A stretch of DNA of 55,895 nucleotides from contig CANJMO010000008.1 of the NCBI GenBank assembly GCA_947475845.1, positions 1-55,895 of the forward strand. Reading direction: 5' to 3'. The number at the start of each line of letters is the position of its first letter. Positions within the stretch are counted from its first letter, which is position 1. Source of the stretch: Caulobacteraceae bacterium (GTDB lineage: Bacteria; Pseudomonadota; Alphaproteobacteria; Caulobacterales; Caulobacteraceae). Shown here in pieces: positions 47,356 through 55,876 of this stretch. Below the pieces are notes generated by a model, which was given only the letters and a program-made list of their open reading frames with translations, searched no databases and had not been told where the DNA came from. The translations under genes and the position numbers were made by a program.

Positions 47356-48099
47356 CTACTCGTCGGGATCGACGCGCACCCAGCCGCCGGGCCGGAGAAC
47401 TTCGATCGGCCGGTAGTTTGCCTTGTAGTCCATCTTCGGGCTGCCCGGCACCCAGTAGCCCAGATAGACGTAGTCGAGTTCGGCGAGGCTGGCCTGGACC
47501 ACATGGTCGAGGATCACGAACGAGCCGAGGCTGCGCTTGGCCATCAGCGGATCGTAGAAGCTGTAGACCAGCGACAGGCCGTCGCCGAGGATATCGACCA
47601 GCACGCAGGCCACTAGGTCTCCGGGGCCGCGATCGTTGGGCGGCAGGCGGTACTCGATCAGGTGGGTGCGGACGGCGGTGTCCTCGACCATGGCCACATA
47701 GTCGGGCCAGGTCATGTCGGCCATGCCGCCCTGGGCGTGGCGGGCCAGCAGATAGCGGCGCAGCAGGTCGAACTGCTCCATCGTCGCCTCGGCTTCCACC
47801 AGATGGCGCGACAGGTCTTCGTTCTTGTCGAGGACCCGGCGTTGCGAGCGCGAGAACGGGTAGTCGGCGGCGGGGATACGGGCCGAGATGCAGGCGTGGC
47901 ACTGCTCGCAGGCGGGGCGATAGGCAATGTTCTGCGAGCGGCGGAAACCGACCTGGGTCAGGGCGTCGTTGACGCCGGGGCCGTCGGACAGGGGCAGGTG
48001 GGCGAACACCTTTCGCTCTTCGCGTCCAGGCAGGTAGGGGCACGGCGACGGCGCCGTGAGGAAGAACCTGAGCTGCCGCGGCGCGAAGTGCTGAGTCAC
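47356..48099 (-). CDS. bpt: Aspartate/glutamate leucyltransferase (Bpt; arginyltransferase-like)
   Basis: 247 residues. CPYLPGREERKVFAHLPLSD, YRPACEQCHACISARIPAAD with its CxxC, and LGYWVPGSPKMDYKANYRPI are characteristic of the bacterial R-transferase family. It attaches Leu to N-terminal Asp/Glu, making ClpS/ClpAP substrates (N-degron pathway). Upstream, 48100-48224 holds its promoter and imperfect hairpins after motB; no clear -35/-10 was found. Confidence 0.93.
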   Translation of the reverse strand: MTQHFAPRQLRFFLTAPSPCPYLPGREERKVFAHLPLSDGPGVNDALTQVGFRRSQNIAYRPACEQCHACISARIPAADYPFSRSQRRVLDKNEDLSRHLVEAEATMEQFDLLRRYLLARHAQGGMADMTWPDYVAMVEDTAVRTHLIEYRLPPNDRGPGDLVACVLVDILGDGLSLVYSFYDPLMAKRSLGSFVILDHVVQASLAELDYVYLGYWVPGSPKMDYKANYRPIEVLRPGGWVRVDPDE

Positions 48100-48224
48100 G
48101 GGACGGTTGTGTCCTGAACGCTCTTGTCCAATGGGCGGAGACTCCGAGGGAATCCCTTACTTAAATTAGTGCTCATCCAGACCCCGCTCCGCAAGATGCC
48201 TGAGCCGGGGAATCTCATTTTGGA

Positions 48225-49121
48225 TCAATGATTGGGCGGCAAAACCGGCGCTTCGCGTAGCAGAACCAGCGCGATGCGACGATTTCCCGCAAGGGTGGGG
48301 TCATCGGGATAGAGCGGATCGGACGCCGCCTTGCCCGACACCTGATAGATACGGTCGGCGGCGACGCCGGCTTGCTGCAGCAGTTGGCGCGAAGCGTCGG
48401 CGCGGGCGGCGGACAGCTGCCAGTCGGTGGCCGGCCTCGTGCCGTCGTCGCTAGCGCTGGTGTGGCCGGCGATGGTCAGGCGGTTGGGCAGCTTGTTGAC
48501 CACGGTGGAGACAGCGCGCAGCAGGACGCGGGCGCGCTCGTTGGGTTTGGTGGAGCCCTGCTCGAACATCGAGCGGCCTTCCTGGTCGATGAGCTGGATG
48601 CGCAGGCCCTCGGGGGTCGTATCGACCATGATCTGCTTGGACAGCTCGGCCAGTTCCGGGAGTTTCTGCATCGCCTGGCGCAGGGATTCGGCGGCGCTCT
48701 GGAAGGATTGATCCTCGCGCTTGGCCATGGCCTCCTTGATCGCGTCCTCGGCGGCCTGGGCGGCCTGTTTGGAGTTGGCGCCCTGGTCGACGACGTTCTT
48801 GGGCGCTTCGGGGGCCATCTGCTCGACCACCTTGACCGAACCTTTGCCCTTGACCCCCTGGTCGCCGAGAGAGGTGCCGGCCAGGATGCCGCCGGAGCCC
48901 GATGTCGAGGCGGAGACGCTTGCTGGAGCGAAATAGTCGGCGATGCCGCGCTTCTGTTCGGGCGAGGTCGTGTTGATCAGCCACATCAGCAGGAAGAAGG
49001 CCATCATCGCGGTCACGAAGTCGGCGTAGGCGACTTTCCAGGCGCCGCCGTGGTGGCCGCCGCCGCCGCCCTTCTTGATCTTCTTGATGATGATCGGGCG
49101 TTCGCCGCCGCCAAATGCCAT
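48225..49121 (-). CDS. motB: Flagellar motor stator protein MotB
   Basis: 298 residues from the ATG at 49121 (an ATG at 49163 would add 14 less conserved residues). ERPIIIKKIKKGGGGGHHGG leads to the single membrane helix AWKVAYADFVTAMMAFFLLM, whose Asp carries protons. After a linker, an OmpA-type peptidoglycan-binding domain (LTIAGHTSASD, LSAARADASRQLLQQAGVAA) anchors the stator. motA is not adjacent, as also in Caulobacter. Divergent from the hydroxyacid dehydrogenase gene. Confidence 0.94.
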   Translation of the reverse strand: MAFGGGERPIIIKKIKKGGGGGHHGGAWKVAYADFVTAMMAFFLLMWLINTTSPEQKRGIADYFAPASVSASTSGSGGILAGTSLGDQGVKGKGSVKVVEQMAPEAPKNVVDQGANSKQAAQAAEDAIKEAMAKREDQSFQSAAESLRQAMQKLPELAELSKQIMVDTTPEGLRIQLIDQEGRSMFEQGSTKPNERARVLLRAVSTVVNKLPNRLTIAGHTSASDDGTRPATDWQLSAARADASRQLLQQAGVAADRIYQVSGKAASDPLYPDDPTLAGNRRIALVLLREAPVLPPNH

Positions 49122-49234
49122 CGTTTCGCCGCCCGCTTTGACAGGCCCCGACTCGGAGGCCATTAACCGTGTTCGCCGCCCAATCTGGGTTGCGGACGTT
49201 AAGATGTGGTTTTCCTTATTTCGGGGGCTCGGAC

Positions 49235-50089
49235 ATGAAAGTGGCGTTCATGGGACTTGGCGTGATGGGCTTCCCCATGGCCGGTTACCTGGCCAAGGCC
49301 GGCCATGAGGTCTCGGTGTTCAACCGCAGCCCGGCGAAGGCTGAAGCCTGGGTCAAGGAATACGGCGGCCGCGCGGGCGCCACGGTGGCCGAAGCCGTGA
49401 AGGACTGCGAGTTCGTGGTCATGTGCGTGGGCAACGACGACGACGTGCGCGCGGTGCTGAAAGACGCGCTGCCGGCGATGGCAGCCGGCGGGGTGTTGAT
49501 CGACCACACCACGGCCTCGGCCAAACTGGCCAGGGAAGCGGCCGAGCAAGCGGCGGCGGTCGGCCGCAGCTTCGTCGACGCCCCGGTGTCGGGCGGGCAG
49601 GCGGGCGCGGAGAGCGGTAAGCTGTCGGTGATGGTCGGCGGCGAGCAGGCGGCGTTCGACCGGGCCGAGCCGGTGATGCAGGCCTATTCCAAGGCGATCA
49701 AGCGGATCGGCGGTCCGGGCTCGGGCCAGCTGTGCAAGATGGTCAACCAGATCTGCATCGCGGGCGTGGTGCAGGGCGTGGCCGAGGGCCTGGCTTTCGC
49801 CAAGAACGCCGGCATCGACGAGCAACTGGTCCTGGAGGCGATTTCCCAGGGCGCGGCGCAGTCGTGGCAGATGGAGAACCGCTGGAAGACCATGACCGCG
49901 GGCAAGTACGACTTCGGCTTCGCGGTCGACTGGATGCGCAAGGACCTGGGGCTGGCGCTCGACGAAGCCCGGGTCAACGGCTCCAGCCTGCAGCTGACCG
50001 CCCTGGTCGACCAGTTCTACGCCGAAGTGCAGAAGATGGGCGGCCAGCGCTGGGATACCTCCAGCTTGCTGGCGCGCCTCACCCGCTAG
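49235..50089 (+). CDS. Beta-hydroxyacid dehydrogenase (3-hydroxyisobutyrate dehydrogenase family)
   Basis: 284 residues from the ATG at 49235. The NAD(P)-binding VAFMGLGVMGFPMAGYLAKAG starts the Rossmann fold, FVDAPVSGGQAGAESGKLSV is the substrate loop, and GSGQLCKMVNQICIAGVVQG contains the catalytic Lys. It belongs with 3-hydroxyisobutyrate, tartronate-semialdehyde and glyoxylate/succinic-semialdehyde reductases; the substrate is undecided. Convergent with the CMD gene, one base between stops. Confidence 0.92.
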   Translation: MKVAFMGLGVMGFPMAGYLAKAGHEVSVFNRSPAKAEAWVKEYGGRAGATVAEAVKDCEFVVMCVGNDDDVRAVLKDALPAMAAGGVLIDHTTASAKLAREAAEQAAAVGRSFVDAPVSGGQAGAESGKLSVMVGGEQAAFDRAEPVMQAYSKAIKRIGGPGSGQLCKMVNQICIAGVVQGVAEGLAFAKNAGIDEQLVLEAISQGAAQSWQMENRWKTMTAGKYDFGFAVDWMRKDLGLALDEARVNGSSLQLTALVDQFYAEVQKMGGQRWDTSSLLARLTR

Positions 50090-50090
50090 A

Positions 50091-50720
50091 TTATTTCTTC
50101 GCGCCCGTCAGGGTCGGCCGGCCGGGGACCGGCGGCGTCTGGGCTACGTTCAGGGTCATCGCCTGGAAGCTGTAGTAGCCGCACAGGCCGACGATATCCA
50201 TGACGCCCTTGTCGCCGTAGCGGGCCTGGGCCTTGGCGTAGACCGCGTCGGAGACGTGCTTGGTCTTCAGCAGTTCGGTGACGAAGTCGTAGATGATGGT
50301 CTCGTCGGCGCTGAGGCCGTCCGGACGCTTGCCGGCGGCGATGGCGTCGATCTTGGCCTGCGAGATGCCGCGCTCCAGCGCGATCGGGGCGTGGAACGAC
50401 CATTCGTAGTTCTGCGACCACTCGCGCGAGATCAGCAGGATCTCGAACTCGCTGAGGGTGGTGCCGATGGCCGAGCCGAAGCGCAGGTAGTCGCCGAGCA
50501 TGCGGGTGGGCACGGCCACGCGGGGACTGTGCATCAGGGGCTCGAACGGACCGAACACCGGCTCCTTGCGCGCGGCCAGGAACGACTCGGCGGCGGCCTT
50601 CTGTTCGGCGTCGTAATTGGCGGGCGGGATGGTCGGCAGGCGCTTCTGCTGCGCCAGGGCGGCGGACGGCAGCAGGACAGCCAGGGCGGCGAGGCCCAGT
50701 CCAAGGCGTTTCGTAAGCAT
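50091..50720 (-). CDS. Exported carboxymuconolactone decarboxylase (CMD) family protein
   Basis: 209 residues with a signal peptide (MLTKRLGLGLAALAVLLPSA, cleaved near ALAQ). The CMD/AhpD-like helical fold is recognisable in LSEFEILLISREWSQNYEWS followed by FHAPIALERGI. The family's redox Cys pair is missing, so it is not an AhpD-type reductase. Being exported, it is unlikely to serve in protocatechuate breakdown. Function unknown. It follows hemB on the same strand by five bases and may be cotranscribed. Confidence 0.85.
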   Translation of the reverse strand: MLTKRLGLGLAALAVLLPSAALAQQKRLPTIPPANYDAEQKAAAESFLAARKEPVFGPFEPLMHSPRVAVPTRMLGDYLRFGSAIGTTLSEFEILLISREWSQNYEWSFHAPIALERGISQAKIDAIAAGKRPDGLSADETIIYDFVTELLKTKHVSDAVYAKAQARYGDKGVMDIVGLCGYYSFQAMTLNVAQTPPVPGRPTLTGAKK

Positions 50721-50725
50721 GTTTC

Positions 50726-51724
50726 CTAGGCCCCTAAGAGTTTCGCTGCGCGCGGTGCGAAGTAGGTGATGATCCCCGCGCAGCCGGCGCGCTTGAAGCT
50801 CGTCAGGGTTTCCAGAATAGCCCGCTCTTCCTCCAGCCAGCCGTTCTGGGCGGCGGCCATCAGCATCGCGTACTCACCCGACACCTGGTAGGCGAAGGTG
50901 GGCATGGCGAAGGCTTCGACGACGCGCTGGACGATGTCAAGGTAAGGCATTCCGGGCTTGACCATGACCATGTCAGCCCCCTCGGCGATGTCCATCGCCA
51001 CCTCGCGCAGGGCTTCCTCGGTATTGAACGGGTCCATCTGATAGGTGCGCTTGTCGCCCTTCAGGGCCTTGGCCGAGCCGATCGCCTCGCGGTAGGGGCC
51101 GTAGAAGGCCGAGGCGTATTTGGCGGCGTAGGCCATGATCATCACGTCCTGATGGCCGCCGGTCTCAAGCGCCGCTCGCAGGGCGGCGACGCGGCCGTCC
51201 ATCATGTCGGAGGGGGCCAGGATGTCGGCGCCGGCGGCGGCCTGCATCAGGCCCTGTTCGACCAGGCGCTCGATGGTCGGGTCATTGAGGATCTTGCCGT
51301 CCTCGATCAGGCCGTCGTGGCCGTGGTCGGTGAAGGGGTCCAGCGCCACGTCGCACATGATGCCGACTTCGGGCGCGGCGTCCTTCATCGCCTTGACCGC
51401 GCGGGCGATCAGTCCGTCGGGGTCCGACGCCTGGGTGCCGCGGGCGTCCTTCTTCTCGCCGTCGATGAACGGGAAGATGGCGATGGCGGGAATGCCGAGG
51501 TCTCGCGCCTGCACGGCGGCCTTGGCGGCTTCCTTGACCGAGAAGCGGTCCACGCCGGGCATGGACTTGACCGGGATCAGGCCGTCGCCGTCGTGCACTA
51601 CCATCGACCACAACAGGTCGGACGGCTGCAGCGTCGTCTCGCGCACCATCCGGCGAATCCAGTCGGCCTGGCGCAGTCGGCGGGGCCGCAGGGCGGGGTA
51701 GGCGGCGATAGGGGCCTTGGTCAT
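50726..51724 (-). CDS. hemB: Delta-aminolevulinic acid dehydratase (porphobilinogen synthase)
   Basis: 332 residues. Schiff-base lysines lie in DVMIMAYAAKYASAFYGPYR and ADMVMVKPGMPYLDIV. The allosteric Mg-type motif ALDPFTDHGHDG replaces the Cys-rich zinc site, so this is a Mg- rather than Zn-dependent enzyme. It joins two 5-aminolevulinates. GGAGGCGTC precedes the ATG. hemA lies less than 1 kb away on the other strand, so the first two haem steps are clustered. Confidence 0.97.
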   Translation of the reverse strand: MTKAPIAAYPALRPRRLRQADWIRRMVRETTLQPSDLLWSMVVHDGDGLIPVKSMPGVDRFSVKEAAKAAVQARDLGIPAIAIFPFIDGEKKDARGTQASDPDGLIARAVKAMKDAAPEVGIMCDVALDPFTDHGHDGLIEDGKILNDPTIERLVEQGLMQAAAGADILAPSDMMDGRVAALRAALETGGHQDVMIMAYAAKYASAFYGPYREAIGSAKALKGDKRTYQMDPFNTEEALREVAMDIAEGADMVMVKPGMPYLDIVQRVVEAFAMPTFAYQVSGEYAMLMAAAQNGWLEEERAILETLTSFKRAGCAGIITYFAPRAAKLLGA

Positions 51725-51745
51725 GACGCCTCCGGCTTCAAAAAC

Positions 51746-52297
51746 TCACCGAGCGCTGTGACCTATGGGACGTCCGGATGCAAGCCGCACGAGGCCCCAC
51801 AGCGGCGTGAACACGCCCCACAGACCGGCCACGAGGATGGTGGCCATGGCGGCGTAACCCTCCAGCATGGCGCGTAAGCCAAGGTGCGCGCCGGGCGATT
51901 TATAGCTCCAGCTGTAGAAGGCGGCGGGCGCGGCTTGCGGGTGATAGGCGCTCGGACTCGGACTGTAAGAAATGGTCTGAGCGTCGGGCGAACGTTCGAT
52001 GCGCAGAGGCGGCGGATCGAACGGCAGGCTCCACGAATGGCTCCAGGCGCTGAGGCCGAGCGCCATCGCGGCGACCACCAAGGCCAGGCCGACCCAGAAG
52101 ATGCGAATCTGGAAGCGGTGATGGCTGCGGATCAGTAGCCCAGACCCGTCGCGCCGGGCGTAGGCGATCAGCAGGCCCAGAAGCGCGCTGGTTCCGAAGG
52201 TCGGCAGGGCGCCCAGCAGCAGGAAATAGGCGGCGAACGCCATGCCCCGCGCGAACGGGGAGGGCGGATCGAACGAGGTAGGGGGAACAGCCGTCAT
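51746..52297 (-). CDS. COG3671-like integral membrane protein
   Basis: 183 residues from the ATG at 52297 (GGAAG upstream; alternatives at 52336 and 52354). Three to four membrane helices. TSALLGLLIAYARRDGSGLL and IRSHHRFQIRIFWVGL match a family of unknown-function membrane proteins. A Pro/Ser-rich loop (PSPSAYHPQAAPAA) separates the last helices. Its start faces the long hemA control region. No function is proposed. Confidence 0.75.
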   Translation of the reverse strand: MTAVPPTSFDPPSPFARGMAFAAYFLLLGALPTFGTSALLGLLIAYARRDGSGLLIRSHHRFQIRIFWVGLALVVAAMALGLSAWSHSWSLPFDPPPLRIERSPDAQTISYSPSPSAYHPQAAPAAFYSWSYKSPGAHLGLRAMLEGYAAMATILVAGLWGVFTPLWGLVRLASGRPIGHSAR

Positions 52298-52401
52298 GAG
52301 GACTTCCGGAAGCGCGTGCGTATGCAAGGTGCGCATGACGCGCGCTTTCCTCAAGGGTGCGTGGCTTGGTCGCGATTTTTGTCCTTAGCTTTGCCGGCAA
52401 T

Positions 52402-52528
52402 GAGTTGATATGTGACAATTCTGGATCGTCGAAATTCGGCTACGAAGTTCGACTAACCTGACAAAAATATGTCGATCTTTACCCCGATATGGGGTGGTAT
52501 CGGGGTGGCGGAGTGGACATATCAACTC
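52402..52528 (+). promoter_or_regulatory. Nested inverted repeats in the hemA upstream region
   Basis: GAGTTGATATGT (52402-52413) is perfectly inverted at 52517-52528. Inside are a near-perfect hairpin at 52428-52453 (GTCGAA-A-TTCG / CGAA-G-TTCGAC, loop GCTA) and a perfect 9-bp hairpin at 52481-52506 (ACCCCGATA / TATCGGGGT). TTGATATGTGACAA at 52405-52418 matches 8 of 10 informative bases of the FNR/FixK box. It may be an FNR-type operator or a multi-branched leader RNA. A further GCCGG/CCGGC hairpin at 52553-52567 precedes the start codon. Confidence 0.55.
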
Positions 52529-52579
52529 CGTCTGTGCAAAAACGTTCAAAAGGCCGGTGAACCCGGCAGGGAAACGTCG

Positions 52580-53815
52580 ATGGATTCTCGCGTAGATTAC
52601 CAAGCCGCCTTCCAGGACGCCGTCGAGAAGGTAAAGTCCGAAGGCCGGTACCGCGTTTTCGCCGATCTGAAGCGCATTCGCGGCGAGTTTCCGCGCGCCA
52701 CCTGGACTTCGGAAGCCGGCGAGCGCGACGTCACCGTCTGGTGTTCCAACGACTATCTCGGCCAGGGCCAGAATCCTGTGGTGATCCAGGCCATGCATGA
52801 GGCGATCGACGCCGTCGGCACCGGCTCGGGCGGCACCCGCAACATCTCCGGCACCACCCATCACCATGTGCAGTTGGAGGCCGAGCTGGCCGACCTGCAC
52901 GGCAAGGAAGCGGCGCTGCTGTTCACGTCGGGCTACGTCTCCAACGAGGCGACCCTGGAAACTCTGCAGAAGATTCTGCCCGGACTGGTGATCTTCTCCG
53001 ACGCCCTGAACCACGCTTCGATGATCGCCGGCATCCGCCACGGCGGCTGCGAGAAGCACATCTTCCGCCACAACGACCTGGTCCACCTGGAAAGCCTGCT
53101 GCAGGCGTTCCCAGCCTCGACGCCCAAGCTGATCGCCTTCGAAAGCGTCTATTCGATGGATGGCGACATCGCCGACCTGAAGGGTCTGGCGGATCTGGCC
53201 GAGAAGTACAACGCCATGACCTACCTGGACGAAGTCCACGCGGTCGGCATGTACGGCAAGCGCGGCGGCGGCGTCGCCGAGCGCGACGGCCTGATGCATC
53301 GCATCGACATCATCGAGGGCACCCTGGGCAAGGCGTTCGGGGTCATGGGCGGCTACATCACCGGCAGCGCCCTGTTGATCGACGCCATCCGCTCCTACGC
53401 CCACGGCTTCATCTTCACCACCTCGCTGCCGCCCGCGCTGAGCGCCGGGGCCCTGGCCAGCGTCCGCTACCTGAAGGCGCACGACGAAATCCGTCAGTTG
53501 CACCAGGAACGCGCCGCCACCTTGAAGCGCCGTTTCGCCGAAGCCGGCATCCCGGTGATGGGCTCGGTCAGCCACATCGTGCCTGTCCTGGTGGGCAACC
53601 CGGTTCACACCAAGCTGATCTCGGACATGCTGCTGCAGGACTACGGCGTATATGTGCAGCCGATCAACTATCCGACCGTGCCCAAGGGCACCGAACGCCT
53701 GCGCTTCACGCCCACGCCGTTCCACACCGACGCCATGATGGATCATCTGGTGAAGGCGATGGACGCGCTGTGGTCGCACTGCAACGTCAAGCGCATGGGC
53801 GGCGTCGCGGCTTAG
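52580..53815 (+). CDS. hemA: 5-aminolevulinate synthase
   Basis: 411 residues from the ATG at 52580. This is the alphaproteobacterial (Shemin-pathway) PLP enzyme: [60 protein letters not shown], and PLP-Lys251 in [16 protein letters not shown]. It condenses glycine and succinyl-CoA. A long structured upstream region suggests regulation, perhaps by oxygen. An intrinsic terminator follows. Confidence 0.97.
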   Translation: MDSRVDYQAAFQDAVEKVKSEGRYRVFADLKRIRGEFPRATWTSEAGERDVTVWCSNDYLGQGQNPVVIQAMHEAIDAVGTGSGGTRNISGTTHHHVQLEAELADLHGKEAALLFTSGYVSNEATLETLQKILPGLVIFSDALNHASMIAGIRHGGCEKHIFRHNDLVHLESLLQAFPASTPKLIAFESVYSMDGDIADLKGLADLAEKYNAMTYLDEVHAVGMYGKRGGGVAERDGLMHRIDIIEGTLGKAFGVMGGYITGSALLIDAIRSYAHGFIFTTSLPPALSAGALASVRYLKAHDEIRQLHQERAATLKRRFAEAGIPVMGSVSHIVPVLVGNPVHTKLISDMLLQDYGVYVQPINYPTVPKGTERLRFTPTPFHTDAMMDHLVKAMDALWSHCNVKRMGGVAA

Positions 53816-53874
53816 GCCATTGTCTTTGGGCTAACGCTCGCATCCGCTCGCTGCTTGAGCTCGTATCCAGATAC

Positions 53875-53909
53875 AAAACGCCCGCCGGATCGCTCCGGCG
53901 GGCGTTTTT
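53875..53909. terminator. Bidirectional intrinsic terminator between hemA and mucR
   Basis: A 15-bp stem, AAAACGCCCGCCGGA (53875-53889) with TCCGGCGGGCGTTTT (53894-53908), loop TCGC, and five T (53905-53909). The A-run on the other arm gives a U-run on the minus strand too, so it can end both convergent genes. It is the clearest terminator in the window. Confidence 0.92.
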
Positions 53910-53925
53910 CATTCGTGGCTGAATT

Positions 53926-54363
53926 CTACGCCTTGCGGCGCCGTACCCCGCGGCCGAGGCCGATCTGTTTGGCGAAGTCCGAGCGGCGGGCGGCGTAGGC
54001 GGGAGCGACCATCGGATAGTCCGGCGGCAGGTTCCACTTACGGCGGTATTCCTCGGGGCTCATGTCGTAGCGCGAGCTCAGGTAGCGCTTGAGCATCTTA
54101 AGCCGCTTACCGTCTTCCAGGCAGACAATGTAGTCGTCGTGCACGGACTTGGACACCGGGACCGCGGGCTTCTGCTTTTCGGCGGGCCGGACGGGGGCGG
54201 GGGCCTGTCCGAGGTTGCTGAGCGCATCGAAAACCGAGTGGATCAGGTCTGGAATGGCGGCGGGAGAGACTGAATTTTGCGCCACATAAGAGGCGACGAT
54301 ATCGGCGCTCCAGCGCAGCTTGTCTTGGTCGGTGGGTTCGCTGGAATCGGAATCGGAAGTCAT
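53926..54363 (-). CDS. MucR/Ros-family transcriptional regulator with altered zinc-finger ligands
   Basis: 145 residues from the ATG at 54363. DIVASYVAQNSVSPAAIPDL is the oligomerisation region, and YIVCLEDGKRLKMLKRYLSS, RYDMSPEEYRRKWNLPPDYP is the Ros/MucR DNA-binding domain. The Cys-x2-Asp half is kept but the two His ligands are Tyr and Arg (or Tyr), so zinc binding is doubtful; zinc-free Ros homologues are known. MucR proteins silence or control cell-cycle and envelope genes in Alphaproteobacteria. An EcfG-type promoter lies 73 bases upstream. Whether this is MucR1 or MucR2 cannot be said. Confidence 0.92.
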   Translation of the reverse strand: MTSDSDSSEPTDQDKLRWSADIVASYVAQNSVSPAAIPDLIHSVFDALSNLGQAPAPVRPAEKQKPAVPVSKSVHDDYIVCLEDGKRLKMLKRYLSSRYDMSPEEYRRKWNLPPDYPMVAPAYAARRSDFAKQIGLGRGVRRRKA

Positions 54364-54435
54364 AGACCTATGAGCCTTTTTCAGCGTGCCCCCTCGCCAT
54401 GGAGATCCCCATGACGCGCAGCCTGTGAGCCGATA

Positions 54436-54460
54436 AACGCGCCGTCCAAGTGCAGGTTCC
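54436..54460 (-). promoter_or_regulatory. EcfG/SigT-type promoter of the mucR-like gene
   Basis: On the minus strand GGAAC (54460-54456), exactly 16 bases, then CGTT (54439-54436), matching the EcfG consensus. It is 73 bases before the start codon at 54363, giving a plausible leader. The same motif with the same spacing precedes csbD at 3163-3187. Confidence 0.65.
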
Positions 54461-54503
54461 AGCACTATTGATTGAGATTAAGCACCTGACGCATTGATCG
54501 CGG

Positions 54504-54547
54504 CGTGGGGGTGAGTAAACAGAAGCCCGCATCCGCCGGCTCCCACG
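54504..54547 (+). repeat. 8-bp stem in the glyA leader
   Basis: CGTGGGGG (54504-54511) pairs with CTCCCACG (54540-54547) with one G-U pair and a 28-base loop, ending 24 bases before the glyA start. It might form part of a regulatory leader; I could not match it to a known riboswitch. Confidence 0.3.
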
Positions 54548-54571
54548 GCGCCTCCGTAAAGGACCTGTCTC

Positions 54572-55876
54572 ATGACTCTGCCCGCTTCTTCTTCGGTCGC
54601 AGCCAAAGGCGGATTCTTTGGCGCGGGTCTGGCCGACAGCGACCCGGACGTGTTCGACGCCATCCAACTGGAATGGAACCGTCAGCGGCAGAAGATCGAG
54701 CTGATCGCCTCGGAAAACATCGTCTCCAAGGCGGTGCTGGAGGCGCAGGGCTCGGTCCTGACCAACAAGTATGCCGAGGGCTATCCGGGCAAGCGCTACT
54801 ACGGCGGCTGCGAATACGTCGACATCGTCGAGACCCTGGCCATCGAGCGGGCCAAGCAACTGTTCGGCTGCAACTTCGCCAACGTGCAGCCCAATTCCGG
54901 CAGCCAGATGAACCAGGCGGTGTTCCTGGCGCTGCTGCAACCGGGCGACACCTTCATGGGCCTGGACCTGGCTGCAGGCGGTCACCTGACCCACGGCTCG
55001 CCGGTGAACATGAGCGGCAAGTGGTTCAAGCCGGTCTCCTACGGCGTGCGCCGCGAGGACCAGTTGCTGGATATGGAAGTGATCGCCCAGACCGCGCGCG
55101 AGCATAAGCCCAAGCTGATCATCGCCGGCGGCACCGCCTATTCGCGCACCTGGGATTTCAAGCGCTTCCGCGAGATCGCGGACGAGGTCGGGGCCTATCT
55201 GATGGTCGACATGGCCCACTTCGCCGGCCTGGTGGCCGGCGGCGCGCATCCGAGCCCGATCCCGCACGCCCATGTGGTCACCACCACCACGCACAAGAGT
55301 CTGCGCGGCCCGCGCGGCGGCATGATCCTCAGCAACGACGAGGACATCGCCAAGAAGATGAACTCGGCGATCTTCCCCGGTCTGCAGGGCGGCCCGCTGA
55401 TGCATGTGATCGCGGCCAAGGCGGTGGCGTTCGGCGAGGCGCTGCAGCCGGAGTTCAAGACCTACGCTCATGCCGTGGTGGAGAATGCTCGCGCCCTGGC
55501 GGCGACGCTGAAAAGCGAGGGGCTGGATATTGTGTCGGGCGGAACCGATAACCACTTGATGTTGGTGGACCTGCGTCCGAAGAAGGCGACCGGCAAGCTG
55601 GCGGAAAAGGCGCTCGATCGCGCCTCGATCACCTGCAACAAGAACGCGATCCCTTACGATCCGGAGAAGCCTTTCGTCACCTCCGGCATCCGTCTGGGCA
55701 CGCCCGCCGGGACCACGCGCGGATTTGGTGTCGCTGAATTCCAGGAGATCGGTAAGTTGATCGTGGAAGTCGTCGACAGCATCGCCGCCCGTAACAGTGA
55801 CGACGGCGACGCGGCGGTCGAGGCGGCCGTGGCGAAAAAGGTCGAGGCGCTGTGCGAGCGGTTCCCGATCTACTGA
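54572..55876 (+). CDS. glyA: Serine hydroxymethyltransferase
   Basis: 434 residues; AAAGGA lies nine bases before the [43 protein letters not shown], and PLP-Lys242 in [17 protein letters not shown] are diagnostic. It interconverts serine and glycine with tetrahydrofolate. Glycine is also the substrate of HemA, encoded close by, though on separate transcripts. It is divergent from the mucR-like gene. The 19 bases after its stop (55877-55895) are too short to interpret. Confidence 0.98.
   Translation: MTLPASSSVAAKGGFFGAGLADSDPDVFDAIQLEWNRQRQKIELIASENIVSKAVLEAQGSVLTNKYAEGYPGKRYYGGCEYVDIVETLAIERAKQLFGCNFANVQPNSGSQMNQAVFLALLQPGDTFMGLDLAAGGHLTHGSPVNMSGKWFKPVSYGVRREDQLLDMEVIAQTAREHKPKLIIAGGTAYSRTWDFKRFREIADEVGAYLMVDMAHFAGLVAGGAHPSPIPHAHVVTTTTHKSLRGPRGGMILSNDEDIAKKMNSAIFPGLQGGPLMHVIAAKAVAFGEALQPEFKTYAHAVVENARALAATLKSEGLDIVSGGTDNHLMLVDLRPKKATGKLAEKALDRASITCNKNAIPYDPEKPFVTSGIRLGTPAGTTRGFGVAEFQEIGKLIVEVVDSIAARNSDDGDAAVEAAVAKKVEALCERFPIY

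Noticed and set aside
48181-48222. Imperfect CCCCG...CGGGG pairing downstream of motB as a terminator
   Set aside because: The stem needs a bulge and a long loop and has no T-run; too weak to list.
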